A stretch of 36,059 nucleotides of DNA from a virus: positions 1 to 36,059 of the IMG/VR virus record IMGVR_UViG_3300042549_000398. One strand, given 5' to 3'. Made by a program: the position numbers and the translations under genes. This document shows, piece after piece, positions 7,698 to 16,026 of the stretch (position 1 is the first letter of the stretch; each line of letters begins with the position of its first letter). The notes beneath the pieces are model-generated. The model worked only from the letters and a program-made list of their open reading frames with translations, was not told where the DNA came from and did not search any database.

Positions 7698-8315
7698 ATG
7701 AGTGACGAAAAATTAAACCCCAATTCAACGTTAGACAAAGTGCTGGGCTACGTAGATAGTCCATTTAAGCTATTTGCAATTCTCGTCATGGGAGTTGTTG
7801 CGTTTGTTGGGTATATGTTTTGGCAAAACCAATCGTTTCTAATCTCTGCGTATCAAGAACAGAAGCGGATGCCAAGTATCCACGAAGAGCGAGTTGATGA
7901 TGCGGCTTCTGTGTTGTTCAAGCACACTGATGCTAAGTTTGTAGCCATCTTTAAAGTCAACCCAATTTTGGGTACTCGGGTGTTGTACCGGCTCTACACC
8001 AAAGACGGGCGCAGTAAGGACATGGAAGGTTTGGACGTTGGTCTGTTTACGTCTAACCACGCAAACAACAACGATGTCGTCAAACTCATGGCGGGGGATA
8101 TCCCATGCAGTCAATACCTGCGCCCGCAGAGTGAGTTGGGTATTTGGTACATAGCGCAGGGCGCTAACTACACTTGCCGTATATCTGTGCCGCCTGACCG
8201 CAGTCGGTTCATTGGGCAGATTACAGCGGGGTGGGCGGCTCAACCAGACAACTTAGAACATACCATTTCAATGATGGATATTGCCGCAACCATGCTGACT
8301 AAACGAGGTAACTAA
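7698..8315 (+). CDS. One-TM membrane protein, T4-holin-like topology
   Basis: A 205-residue protein. It has a ~22-residue polar N-terminus, one transmembrane segment (about residues 23-42, FKLFAILVMGVVAFVGYMFW) and a ~160-residue soluble domain. The soluble domain contains exactly two cysteines beyond the membrane (C137 and C160). The layout (short cytoplasmic head, one TM, large periplasmic domain with a possible disulfide) parallels the class III holin T of phage T4, but no sequence homology can be claimed by eye. The position directly before the endolysin, with a TAATG overlap (8313-8317), supports a lysis or lysis-timing function. A sensor-like or antiholin role is also possible. Confidence 0.55.
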   Translation: MSDEKLNPNSTLDKVLGYVDSPFKLFAILVMGVVAFVGYMFWQNQSFLISAYQEQKRMPSIHEERVDDAASVLFKHTDAKFVAIFKVNPILGTRVLYRLYTKDGRSKDMEGLDVGLFTSNHANNNDVVKLMAGDIPCSQYLRPQSELGIWYIAQGANYTCRISVPPDRSRFIGQITAGWAAQPDNLEHTISMMDIAATMLTKRGN

Positions 8316-8830
8316 TGGCTCAGTTTGAACCAGCTTTTGAGCAGATGATTAGAGATGAGGGCGGCTACGTCCTCCATGAAGTGCCCGGTGATACAGGCGG
8401 GATGACCTACGCTGGCATTGCCCGTAATAAGAACCCGCAGTGGAATGGCTGGGCGCTTGTGGACAAAAAGGAGTTTGGTGGCTCCCTAACGCCTATGGTG
8501 CGGGAGTTCTACCGTGTTGAGTTCTGGGACAAGATGCGAGGCAACGAGATTTCTAACCAAGACGTAGCCAACAGCATCTTTAACTTTGGTGTCAATGCAG
8601 GAATGGGCATGGCGGTCAAGCTGGCTCAGTTGGTTGTTGGTGCTACGCCGGACGGCGGTATTGGTGCTAAGACCATAGAGAAACTCAACCAGATTACAGA
8701 CGGCCAGCGGTTTAAAGAGTCTTATGCCTTGGCAAAGATTGCCCGTTACGTTGAGATATGCAACAAAAACCCAGTGCAGGTTAAGTTCCTCAAGGGTTGG
8801 ATTAACCGCACATTGAAAGGTCTAGCATGA
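8315..8830 (+). CDS. Endolysin, GH108 N-acetylmuramidase
   Basis: A 171-residue lysozyme that should cleave the glycan strands of peptidoglycan to release progeny. The N-terminal half shows the GH108 signature: DEGGYV at residues 14-19, with E15 as the expected catalytic glutamate, followed by VPGDTGGMTYAGIA (23-36). The C-terminal half, including FNFGVNAGMGMAVKLAQ and ending FLKGWINRTL, matches the associated peptidoglycan-binding type 3 domain. There is no signal peptide or signal anchor, so export would need the holin. It overlaps the upstream membrane protein by 1 base and the downstream holin by 4 (ATGA 8827-8830), making a tightly coupled lysis unit. Confidence 0.92.
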   Translation: MAQFEPAFEQMIRDEGGYVLHEVPGDTGGMTYAGIARNKNPQWNGWALVDKKEFGGSLTPMVREFYRVEFWDKMRGNEISNQDVANSIFNFGVNAGMGMAVKLAQLVVGATPDGGIGAKTIEKLNQITDGQRFKESYALAKIARYVEICNKNPVQVKFLKGWINRTLKGLA

Positions 8831-9264
8831 GCTTGCTTGCCGTTGGATCAATCATTGAAGCTGTTGGTAAGGTTGCAGGCGACCTGATTACGACCGACAA
8901 AGAAAAGATGGAGATGGAGATTGAGCAACGTAAGCTCGATCTAGAGGAAAAGCGTATTGACCAAGCCACTGACTTGGCTCAGATTGAGGTCAACAAGATT
9001 GAAGCGGCCTCATCTAACGTGTTTGTTTCCGGCTGGAGGCCAGCTATTGGTTGGATCGGCGTAGCGGCTATGGGCTATCAGTTTCTACTGTATCCGCTGT
9101 TTCAGTGGGGGTGGAAATGGGCGCAAGCAACGGGCTGGGTTCCAGCGGGGTTAGAGCCTCCTCCAGTACTGGACGCAGACCAACTATGGGTGATATTATC
9201 AGGCATCTTGGGCATTGCCGGTATGCGTTCTTTTGAGAAGAGCAAAGGCGTTGCCAGCAAATAA
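8827..9264 (+). CDS. GTA-type 3TM holin
   Basis: A 145-residue protein. The N-terminal ~60 residues form a charged helix (KEKMEMEIEQRKLDLEEKRID), a likely coiled coil. The hallmark VSGWRPAIGWIGV follows at residues 67-79, then hydrophobic segments at about 74-98 and 118-134. SGWRP next to a GW and membrane segments is the signature of the gene-transfer-agent 3TM holin family (PF11351 as recalled). It should permeabilise the inner membrane to let the GH108 endolysin through. The start overlaps the endolysin stop as ATGA. Together with the two preceding membrane proteins, the phage has up to three candidate lysis membrane proteins. Confidence 0.9.
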   Translation: MSLLAVGSIIEAVGKVAGDLITTDKEKMEMEIEQRKLDLEEKRIDQATDLAQIEVNKIEAASSNVFVSGWRPAIGWIGVAAMGYQFLLYPLFQWGWKWAQATGWVPAGLEPPPVLDADQLWVILSGILGIAGMRSFEKSKGVASK

Positions 9265-9273
9265 AGGTCATCC

Positions 9274-11157
9274 ATGCCTCTCAAAAAACTAACACTGAAG
9301 CCGGGTGTAAACAAAGAAAACACCAGATATACCAACGAGAACGGTTGGTATGTGTCCGACAAGATGCGGTTTCGGCAAGGTACGCCTGAGAAAATTGGCG
9401 GCTGGGTACGTATTTCTGCGTATACTTTTGTAGGTGTGTGCCGTTCTTTGTGGAATTGGATCACCCTTGGCGGCTTAAATCTGATTGGTGTCGGTACTAA
9501 CCTAAAGTTTTACATTAACCGTGGTGGCCAGTACTTTGATATTACGCCTATCCGTGCTAGTAGCACAATTAACAATAACCCTTTTACAGCGACAAATGGT
9601 TCAGCAGTTATTATTGTTACAGACACAGCCCACGGTGGAGTGACGGGCGACTTTGTTACGTTTAGTGGGGCTGTAAGTCTTGGCGGAAATATCACGGCGG
9701 CGGTTTTAAATGCAGAGTATCAAATTACAGTAATTGGGGTTAATAGCTACACATTTACAGCTTCAGCTACCGCTAATGCTACCGATGCTTCAGGATCTCC
9801 CGGTGGCGGAGCTTCTGTTGTAGCGGCATACCAAATTAACGTCGGCCCAGAATATGCAGTGCCTTTGACGGGCTGGGGTGCTGGCACTTGGGGTAGTGGT
9901 GTTTGGGGTACTAGCGCGCCTTCAAACTCTTCTTTGCGTATTTGGAACCAACAGAACTTTGGTGAAGACTTAATATATGGCCCTCGTGGTGGGGCGCTTT
10001 ACTACTGGGATGCCACAAACACTGTAAGTTCTCGTGGAGTTTTGGTGTCCAGCATGATGGGGGCTGTTGATGTCCCGTTGATGCAAAACTTTATGATTAT
10101 TTCTGACGCTAGCCGATTTGTGTTTGCGTTTGGGACTAATGACTACGGCAGTTCGACAAAGAATCCCATGCTAATTCGTTGGTCAGACCAAGAGTCTGTG
10201 GTGGATTGGTCTATCTCCGCTATTAACCAAGCCGGTAGTGCGCAGTTGTCGCATGGCTCTGAGATTGTTACCGCTTTGCAGACTCGTCAAGAGATTGTGG
10301 TGTTTACGGACTCCGCTCTTTATTCTTTGCAATACCAAGGGCCACCGGTCATTTGGAGCACTCAGCTCTTGGGCGATAACATTTCTATAGTTGGTTCTAA
10401 TGCAGCCGTCGTTGCTTCTGGCGTGGTGTACTGGATGGGCGTAGATAAGTTCTACAAATACGACGGTCGTGTGCAGACATTACGCTGCGACTTGCGCCAA
10501 TACATTTTCCAAGACATTAACTTGTCTCAAACCGAGCAGATCTTTGCAGGGACAAACGAGGGCTTCAATGAAGTCTGGTGGTTCTATTGCTCTGCTGGTA
10601 GCACTGAGGTAAATCTATACGTTACCTACAACTACATGGAAGACGTATGGGCTTACGGCACTATGGGTCGCACGGCTTGGCTTGATTCTGGCCTTCGTAA
10701 CTACCCAGTGGCAGCTACATACAGCTACAACTTGGTCGACCACGAAAACGGTAACGACGACAACGTAAGCGGAACACCTGTAGCTATTAACGCAATCATT
10801 GGCTCGGCTGAGTTTGACATTGACGACGGCGATCACTTTGGCTTTGTGTGGCGCATGCTCCCAGACATTACGTTCCGTGGTTCAGACACTGAGTCTCCAA
10901 ACGTGACTATGACGCTGATTCCAATGCAGAACTCTGGCTCTGGTTACAACGACCCCATCTCTTTGGGTGGGAACTCAAGCGCTACGATTACGCGCACAGC
11001 CACTGCTGTTATTGAACAGTTTACAGGTCAAGTATACGTTCGCGTGCGTGGCCGACAGATGATCTTGCAGGTTGAGTCTAACCAGCTTGGATGCGCATGG
11101 CAGTTGGGCAGTCCCCGCATTGACATCAAACAAGACGGTCGCAGGGGTAACTCATGA
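9274..11157 (+). CDS. Structural tail hub/DNA stabilisation-type protein
   Basis: A 627-residue virion protein. The N-terminus, with KPGVNKENTRYTNENGWYVSD and RFRQGTPEKIGGW, resembles the phage stabilisation protein family (P22 gp10-like) and functionally equivalent T7 gp12-type nozzle proteins. These sit at the portal-proximal tail and are beta-propeller rich. At about residues 94-185 there is an inserted beta domain (NNNPFTATNGSAVIIVTDTAHGG ... AYQINVG) typical of environmental phage versions. The remainder is a Trp- and Gly-rich repeated beta pattern (GTWGSGVWG, LYYWDATN, VYWMGVDKFYKYDG, EVWWFYCSAG), consistent with propeller blades. Placing it in the P22 gp10-like family rests on memory of the N-terminal pattern. 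The final codons overlap the next gene by 4 bases (ATGA). Confidence 0.65.
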   Translation: MPLKKLTLKPGVNKENTRYTNENGWYVSDKMRFRQGTPEKIGGWVRISAYTFVGVCRSLWNWITLGGLNLIGVGTNLKFYINRGGQYFDITPIRASSTINNNPFTATNGSAVIIVTDTAHGGVTGDFVTFSGAVSLGGNITAAVLNAEYQITVIGVNSYTFTASATANATDASGSPGGGASVVAAYQINVGPEYAVPLTGWGAGTWGSGVWGTSAPSNSSLRIWNQQNFGEDLIYGPRGGALYYWDATNTVSSRGVLVSSMMGAVDVPLMQNFMIISDASRFVFAFGTNDYGSSTKNPMLIRWSDQESVVDWSISAINQAGSAQLSHGSEIVTALQTRQEIVVFTDSALYSLQYQGPPVIWSTQLLGDNISIVGSNAAVVASGVVYWMGVDKFYKYDGRVQTLRCDLRQYIFQDINLSQTEQIFAGTNEGFNEVWWFYCSAGSTEVNLYVTYNYMEDVWAYGTMGRTAWLDSGLRNYPVAATYSYNLVDHENGNDDNVSGTPVAINAIIGSAEFDIDDGDHFGFVWRMLPDITFRGSDTESPNVTMTLIPMQNSGSGYNDPISLGGNSSATITRTATAVIEQFTGQVYVRVRGRQMILQVESNQLGCAWQLGSPRIDIKQDGRRGNS

Positions 11158-11819
11158 TTGTTATCTCTGAATTTGAACTCAACCAAGTTGCTGCGCCTAA
11201 TTTACCGCTGGCTACTATTGAATATAACGAACAGTATCAAAACCAACTGAACAACGTTTTACGTCTGTACTTTAATAGGCTTGATGCTATTTTGGAGCAG
11301 TTAAAGACATCGGATTCAATTGATCCCTCTAACGTCAACTTTCCTAACGGGCTATTCTTTAACACCGCAGACCAGACATTAGCCGCTGTAAATACGGGCT
11401 ATCCCATCACGTTTAATCAAACGTACCTTAATAACTTTGTGGCCCTCCAAACTGCCAGCACTTCTAAGATTGAGGTGGCTGTTGGTGGTGTGTACAACTT
11501 TCAGTTGTCGGCTCAGTTAAAAAGCACCAATGCATCAGCCAAAGATGTTCAAATTTGGATCAAGCGCGGCACAACAACAATTGGTTATTCGGGTCACAGA
11601 TACACAGTTGAAGGCTCAGATAACCACATGAATGTGTCTTGGAACTTTGACATTGATTTAGCGGCTAATGAATACATTGAGATGTACTGGGGCGCAGACG
11701 ATACAAATGTAACGATGGAGGCTATTGCCGCATCTGCCCCATACCCTGCTATTGCTTCGGCAGTAATGGCTGTAAACTTTGTTGCGCGGTTGCCCGACCC
11801 ACGCCCAACCCCTCCTTAA
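11154..11819 (+). CDS. Virion protein, coiled coil plus beta domain
   Basis: A 221-residue protein coupled to the preceding hub gene by an ATGA overlap. Residues ~20-55 (ATIEYNEQYQNQLNNVLRL continuing into YFNRLDAILEQLK) form an amphipathic helix suited to a trimeric coiled coil. From about residue 85 there is a jelly-roll-like beta pattern (YNFQLSAQLKSTNASAKDVQIWI, TIGYSGHRYTVEGS, MNVSWNFDIDLAANEYIEMYW) recalling TNF/C1q-like trimer caps, and a Pro-rich tail ends the protein. It is probably a trimeric fibre or head-tail decoration. No catalytic residues stand out. Confidence 0.6.
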   Translation: MIVISEFELNQVAAPNLPLATIEYNEQYQNQLNNVLRLYFNRLDAILEQLKTSDSIDPSNVNFPNGLFFNTADQTLAAVNTGYPITFNQTYLNNFVALQTASTSKIEVAVGGVYNFQLSAQLKSTNASAKDVQIWIKRGTTTIGYSGHRYTVEGSDNHMNVSWNFDIDLAANEYIEMYWGADDTNVTMEAIAASAPYPAIASAVMAVNFVARLPDPRPTPP

Positions 11820-11828
11820 TATTTATAT

Positions 11829-14800
11829 ATGGCACAAGTTTCAGACCAACAGATATTTGACTGGTTTTTGGCAAACCCAGAGGCGGATGACGCCACTATT
11901 GCCGCTACGATGAATCAGTTTAGTGTAAATCCAGAAGACATTGCCCGCGCTACTGGAGCTGATATTGGCAACGTGCAGTCTCGATATGAAGCGGTTACAG
12001 CCCCCGAACAAAACAACTTAGCTGCTGTTACTCAGGGTAACAACGTAGTCTTAGAAGACACTTCGGACACATCCATACCCCCCACTGGGATTGCCACTCT
12101 TGCACCGACTACGCAAGTTGCGGATACAACTCAAACTCAAGTAGCTGATACCACTCAAGCCGCTGATACAACTCAAGCCGCTAATACAACTCAAACCCAA
12201 ACAAACACTCCACCAACAATTGCCAGCTTAACAGACGCATATAACAGATTAGGTGCTACTTACACAACTTCCGACATCACTGAGGCAGGCGAGCAAGTTC
12301 ATGTTCAATCAAGAGACTTAGGTGGTGGTTTTGGCGCTTGGGAAAAGCCGGGTGAGATTATTGGCTTTGATGGTCAAGGTATGGATGCAACTCCAATTAG
12401 CGCCCCCGCTACTCTTGGTGGGTTTACTAATCGTGGGGATAAACAGACTAACTATTACGATACCAACGGTAACTTTCTGTTTGCGCAAAAAGATGTTAGT
12501 TTAACTAAACAGATACTCAGTGATTTGAGCCCTGTTATATCTATGGTAGTGCCTTTTGCAGGGGCTGAATTAGCATCCTTGTTAAACGTATCTACTGCGG
12601 CAGGAACTGCCATCGTTAATGCGGGTATGCAAGTAGCTGGTGGAGCTAGTGTCGAAGATGCGCTAAAAGGTTTAGCGGTCTCGCAAGTATCTAACGCTGT
12701 CTCTAATACAGTTTCAGGCGCGATTAACCAAGAACTAGGTAACATTACATCTGACCCATTAACTGCTAAGTTAATAACAAACGTTGCTTCGGCTGTTACT
12801 GACGGCGTACTATCAGGTAACACAGCAAATTTAGATAAAAAAATTATTGGGTCTGTAGTTGACTCTGTAGTTAGCGACCAAACAGGTAGCAGTGCTGTTG
12901 GTAAAGCAGCGGGTACTCTGGCTACAACTGGCAGCGGAGATGCAGCTACAAAATCGCTAATTAGTACTCTAGGTGCTGATGTTGTTAAAGGCGCGGGTAA
13001 AGATACAAGTACAAAAACAGGTACGGAAGATACGCTAACTAAAGCTGGGCTTACCCAAAAACCAGATTCTATTGCCGACATACTGGATAGCCAGCTAACT
13101 GTTGATGCTTCTGGTGCTCGGGATATTGACGCCGCTGCTAAATTTGCGTCTGATAGCGGCTATAACAAATTTACGTTTGACGGCAAGGCCTACACGCTTG
13201 GCAATAACAACGCTGAAAATACAATTAAGCAACTTGAAGCCGATGCCGCTGCCACTAACAAAGCAAATACCACCGCTGCAAACTTAAAAGGTGGTGAGTT
13301 TGAAGGCATAGATGCCCAAATAGCTGCTAATGCTGCTGCAAACGCGGCTAAGGTTGTAAAAATTGGTAATGCAGAAGCAGACAACCCCGACGAAGCGGCT
13401 TATTTAGCTAAACAGCGCGACCCTAATGCGACTCAATTTACGTTTGGCGGTAGTACCTACACAATGGGCGTATCTAATACGGCTGTAAATAAAGCTATTA
13501 CCGAAGCTAAATCAGAAGAAACAAAAAACAATATCAATAACGCCGCTACAAGAAGCGAAGCCTATGCGTTAGCTAGAAATGCGTACGGCCCTAACGCTAC
13601 GTTTGAATACGACGGCAAAAAGTACACAACTGAGTCGGCCACAGAAGCGGAGAAAAAAGCTGACGCTAAGATTGCCTCAATTAACCAGTCTAACTTAGCC
13701 GCAATAACCGACGCATCCAAAACTGTTGCTGCTCAAAACGACACCGCTACTCGCAATGCTTCACTTGACGCAACTGCTGCACGAATTGCCGCACTCAAAA
13801 CCTCTAATGCCGACAACGGTGGTAGCTACGTAAACGACGTTCAATACGATGCAAACGGCAATGTGACCGGTGGCAGTATGAACTTGTCTGAGCGCGGCAA
13901 GATTGCCGAGTACGCTGGCGCGTTGGCAGTAGACTCCACGTCTCAAATTGCTTCGTTTGTTACCGGTACGCTAAAAGCTATTAACGTTCTTGAACGCGGC
14001 GGTACAGTTGATAAAGCTGTTAGTGATTACGCTGCTTTTTCTAAAGCTAAAACGCCGGAAGAAATGAAGGCCGCTAGCTCGGACTTTAATAAAAATATGG
14101 CTGCGGCTAAAGACGGCTGGGAAGCTTTGGCTGTTGTAGGTAAAACCATTGTTAGTAACCCCGGTTATGTAGCTTACAACGTAGCGTCTGAAATCCTTCA
14201 AGAGGGAGCGCAGCTTATTGCCTCAGGCGGCGTATTAACTGCGGCTAAGTTAGTTGGCGCTGCTCCTAAAATTGCAAGAGCCCTTGGTATTGCTACTGAA
14301 GTTGTTTTTGACATGATGGAGTCAGGTGGCGGTGCTGCTGAAGACGCCTATGCCCGTGCTAAAGCCGCTGGTATGTCAGAAAAAGACGCTCAAACTGCGT
14401 CGCAAAAGGCGCTGGCTCTTGGCGCAGTAACTACAGGTACGCTTAATTTAGTTCCCGGCGGTAACGCACTGACCAAACAAATCTTTAGCGACTCAGCGGG
14501 TAAGATTGGCGCAAAAGAAGTAGTTACAACCGCCACTAAAGTGGGCTTAAAAGAGGGCGCTGGTGAAGGTGTAGAAGCCAGCGTTATTGAAGGCGGCACG
14601 CAAAAGATTATTAAACCCGACGATGATTTAAACTGGACTAAGATTGCTGGTACTGGCGCATGGGAAGCAGTTATTGGCGGAAAAACAACAGCCGCAATTA
14701 GCGCCGCCGACTCTACTGTTTCAGCGCTTCAAGATTCTGGTTTATCTGAGACTCAGGTTAAGTCTGTTGCGGATACTGCGGCAGACACTATTAAAAATAG

Positions 14801-16025
14801 CTCTAGCCCAAAGGGAGCGTCGGACACACTCATTACTCAACTGCAAGACGCTGGACTTACAGAAGACCAGTCTATTACTGCGTCCAATGAAATTATTGGC
14901 GATCAGATTCTGGGTAGTAAAGAGACACTTGACAACTTAGGTGTTACAGAACTCAACGGTGACCAAGTTGTAGCTACAGACTCTGAGGGCAATCAAGTTA
15001 CTCTAGCCGAGCTGCTTGGTGAGTCGGCAACTGGCAAAACTTCTGGTGAAGTAAAGGTTGATACGTCTACAGTAATCGGCACAAACGCTAAGGGCGAGAG
15101 CGTTACCCTTGCGGAATTAAACGCCATTACGTCAGGCAAAACAACCACAGATACAAAAGCTGATACCAAAGCAGATACAAAAGCTGATACCAAAGCTGAC
15201 ACTAAGGCAGATACAAAAGCTGATACCAAAGCAGATACAAAAGCTGATACCAAAGCTGACACTAAGGCTGACACTAAGGCTGACACAGTTACAGATACCA
15301 AAGCTGACACTAAGGCAGATACTAAGACAGATACTAAAGCTGATACCAAAGCTGACACTAAGGCAGATACAAAAGCTGACACTAAGACAGATACTAAAAC
15401 TGACACTAAGACAGATACCAAAACTGACACTAAGACAGATACCAAAACTGGCACTAAGCTAGACACTAAACTAGACACTAAGACAGATACCAAATTAGAC
15501 ACTAAGGCTGAAACTAAGACCGAAGTTGAAACTAAAGACGAAGTTAAGACTACCCCAGATGAAATTATTGACGAGCTAGATGACGACGTAATTGATAAAG
15601 TTACTACCCTGATAGATGACCCAATCATTGATAAAATTATCAGTGATCCACCAAAAGATCCGCCTAAGCCACCTAAAGATCCAAAGAAGCCCAGCAAGGC
15701 AACGGGTCTGACTTGGCCGCAGTCAACTGCACTTGCGGCGTCTTTTGGCACACCTCAGTTGGCAAATGTGTTTTACTACGGCAAAGACTTTGGCTCCAAG
15801 AAGCAAAAGGTCAGCAAATCTGGCAAACTGGAGCAAGAAGAGTACAGGGCGCTGAGCGTTACCAAAGCCGGTGCTGAGGGTGAAAAGATTGAAGAAGAAG
15901 CACTTGCTCGAAAAGACAAAACCGACGAAAATGACGTCGAAGAATTGCTTAAACAAATTGAAGGGTCAAGTGACAATGCTGCGACCCCTGAAGAAATTGC
16001 AGAAATCATAAGGCAGGGAGCTTAA
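11829..16025 (+). CDS. 1398-residue internal virion (ejection-type) protein with DTK repeats
   Basis: A very long Ala/Thr-rich protein. Residues ~5-56 (SDQQIFDWFLANPEAD ... NVQSRYEAV) form a small helical domain also present in the next gene. A Thr/Gln linker and a hydrophobic stretch (~226-260, VISMVVPFAGAELASLLNV) follow. Around residues 435-610 there are three copies of a motif FxFxGxxYT preceded by a helical segment. Residues ~760-930 are helical and Gly/Ala-rich, with membrane-compatible segments (AQLIASGGVLTAAKLVGAAP). Residues 1108-1231 are 31 tandem DTKA/DTKT units. The C-terminus is acidic, then GLTWPQSTALAASFGTPQLA. Size, composition and position suggest an internal core or ejection protein that enters the host with the DNA (inference). 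The ribosome binding site is weak (AT-rich leader only). Confidence 0.6.
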   Translation: MAQVSDQQIFDWFLANPEADDATIAATMNQFSVNPEDIARATGADIGNVQSRYEAVTAPEQNNLAAVTQGNNVVLEDTSDTSIPPTGIATLAPTTQVADTTQTQVADTTQAADTTQAANTTQTQTNTPPTIASLTDAYNRLGATYTTSDITEAGEQVHVQSRDLGGGFGAWEKPGEIIGFDGQGMDATPISAPATLGGFTNRGDKQTNYYDTNGNFLFAQKDVSLTKQILSDLSPVISMVVPFAGAELASLLNVSTAAGTAIVNAGMQVAGGASVEDALKGLAVSQVSNAVSNTVSGAINQELGNITSDPLTAKLITNVASAVTDGVLSGNTANLDKKIIGSVVDSVVSDQTGSSAVGKAAGTLATTGSGDAATKSLISTLGADVVKGAGKDTSTKTGTEDTLTKAGLTQKPDSIADILDSQLTVDASGARDIDAAAKFASDSGYNKFTFDGKAYTLGNNNAENTIKQLEADAAATNKANTTAANLKGGEFEGIDAQIAANAAANAAKVVKIGNAEADNPDEAAYLAKQRDPNATQFTFGGSTYTMGVSNTAVNKAITEAKSEETKNNINNAATRSEAYALARNAYGPNATFEYDGKKYTTESATEAEKKADAKIASINQSNLAAITDASKTVAAQNDTATRNASLDATAARIAALKTSNADNGGSYVNDVQYDANGNVTGGSMNLSERGKIAEYAGALAVDSTSQIASFVTGTLKAINVLERGGTVDKAVSDYAAFSKAKTPEEMKAASSDFNKNMAAAKDGWEALAVVGKTIVSNPGYVAYNVASEILQEGAQLIASGGVLTAAKLVGAAPKIARALGIATEVVFDMMESGGGAAEDAYARAKAAGMSEKDAQTASQKALALGAVTTGTLNLVPGGNALTKQIFSDSAGKIGAKEVVTTATKVGLKEGAGEGVEASVIEGGTQKIIKPDDDLNWTKIAGTGAWEAVIGGKTTAAISAADSTVSALQDSGLSETQVKSVADTAADTIKNSSSPKGASDTLITQLQDAGLTEDQSITASNEIIGDQILGSKETLDNLGVTELNGDQVVATDSEGNQVTLAELLGESATGKTSGEVKVDTSTVIGTNAKGESVTLAELNAITSGKTTTDTKADTKADTKADTKADTKADTKADTKADTKADTKADTKADTKADTVTDTKADTKADTKTDTKADTKADTKADTKADTKTDTKTDTKTDTKTDTKTDTKTGTKLDTKLDTKTDTKLDTKAETKTEVETKDEVKTTPDEIIDELDDDVIDKVTTLIDDPIIDKIISDPPKDPPKPPKDPKKPSKATGLTWPQSTALAASFGTPQLANVFYYGKDFGSKKQKVSKSGKLEQEEYRALSVTKAGAEGEKIEEEALARKDKTDENDVEELLKQIEGSSDNAATPEEIAEIIRQGA
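13131..13635 (+). repeat. Three diverged FxFxGxxYT repeats in the ejection-type protein
   Basis: Three in-frame copies of a ~50-70-residue module lie here. Each has an Ala-rich helix followed by an aromatic beta hairpin: NKFTFDGKAYTLG (near 13164), TQFTFGGSTYTMG (near 13434) and ATFEYDGKKYTTE (near 13596). Each is followed by a Lys/Glu/Ala helix. The copies are diverged in DNA, so the duplication is old. Confidence 0.7.
15150..15521 (+). repeat. 12-bp coding tandem repeat (31 units of DTKA/DTKT)
   Basis: Thirty-one consecutive 12-base units encode Asp-Thr-Lys-Ala/Thr, with late variants GTKL, DTKL and ETKT, and one interrupted unit (DTVT). Two synonymous forms alternate (GAT ACA/ACC AAA and GAC ACT AAG). 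Bases 15150-15209 and 15210-15269 are the same 60-base block except for the last base, showing recent unit duplication. Because the unit is a multiple of three, gain or loss of units keeps the frame. Confidence 0.95.
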
Positions 16026-16026
16026 T

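Noticed and set aside
15150-15521. Short regular repeats as a CRISPR array
   Set aside because: Units are 12 bp with no spacers, entirely in frame within a coding sequence, and no cas genes lie nearby.
14993-15751. Long antisense frame (252 codons) made of VSALVSALVS repeats
   Set aside because: It is the mirror of the DTKA repeat in the plus-strand gene; the low-complexity composition follows from the repeat and there is no sensible start signal or neighbour.
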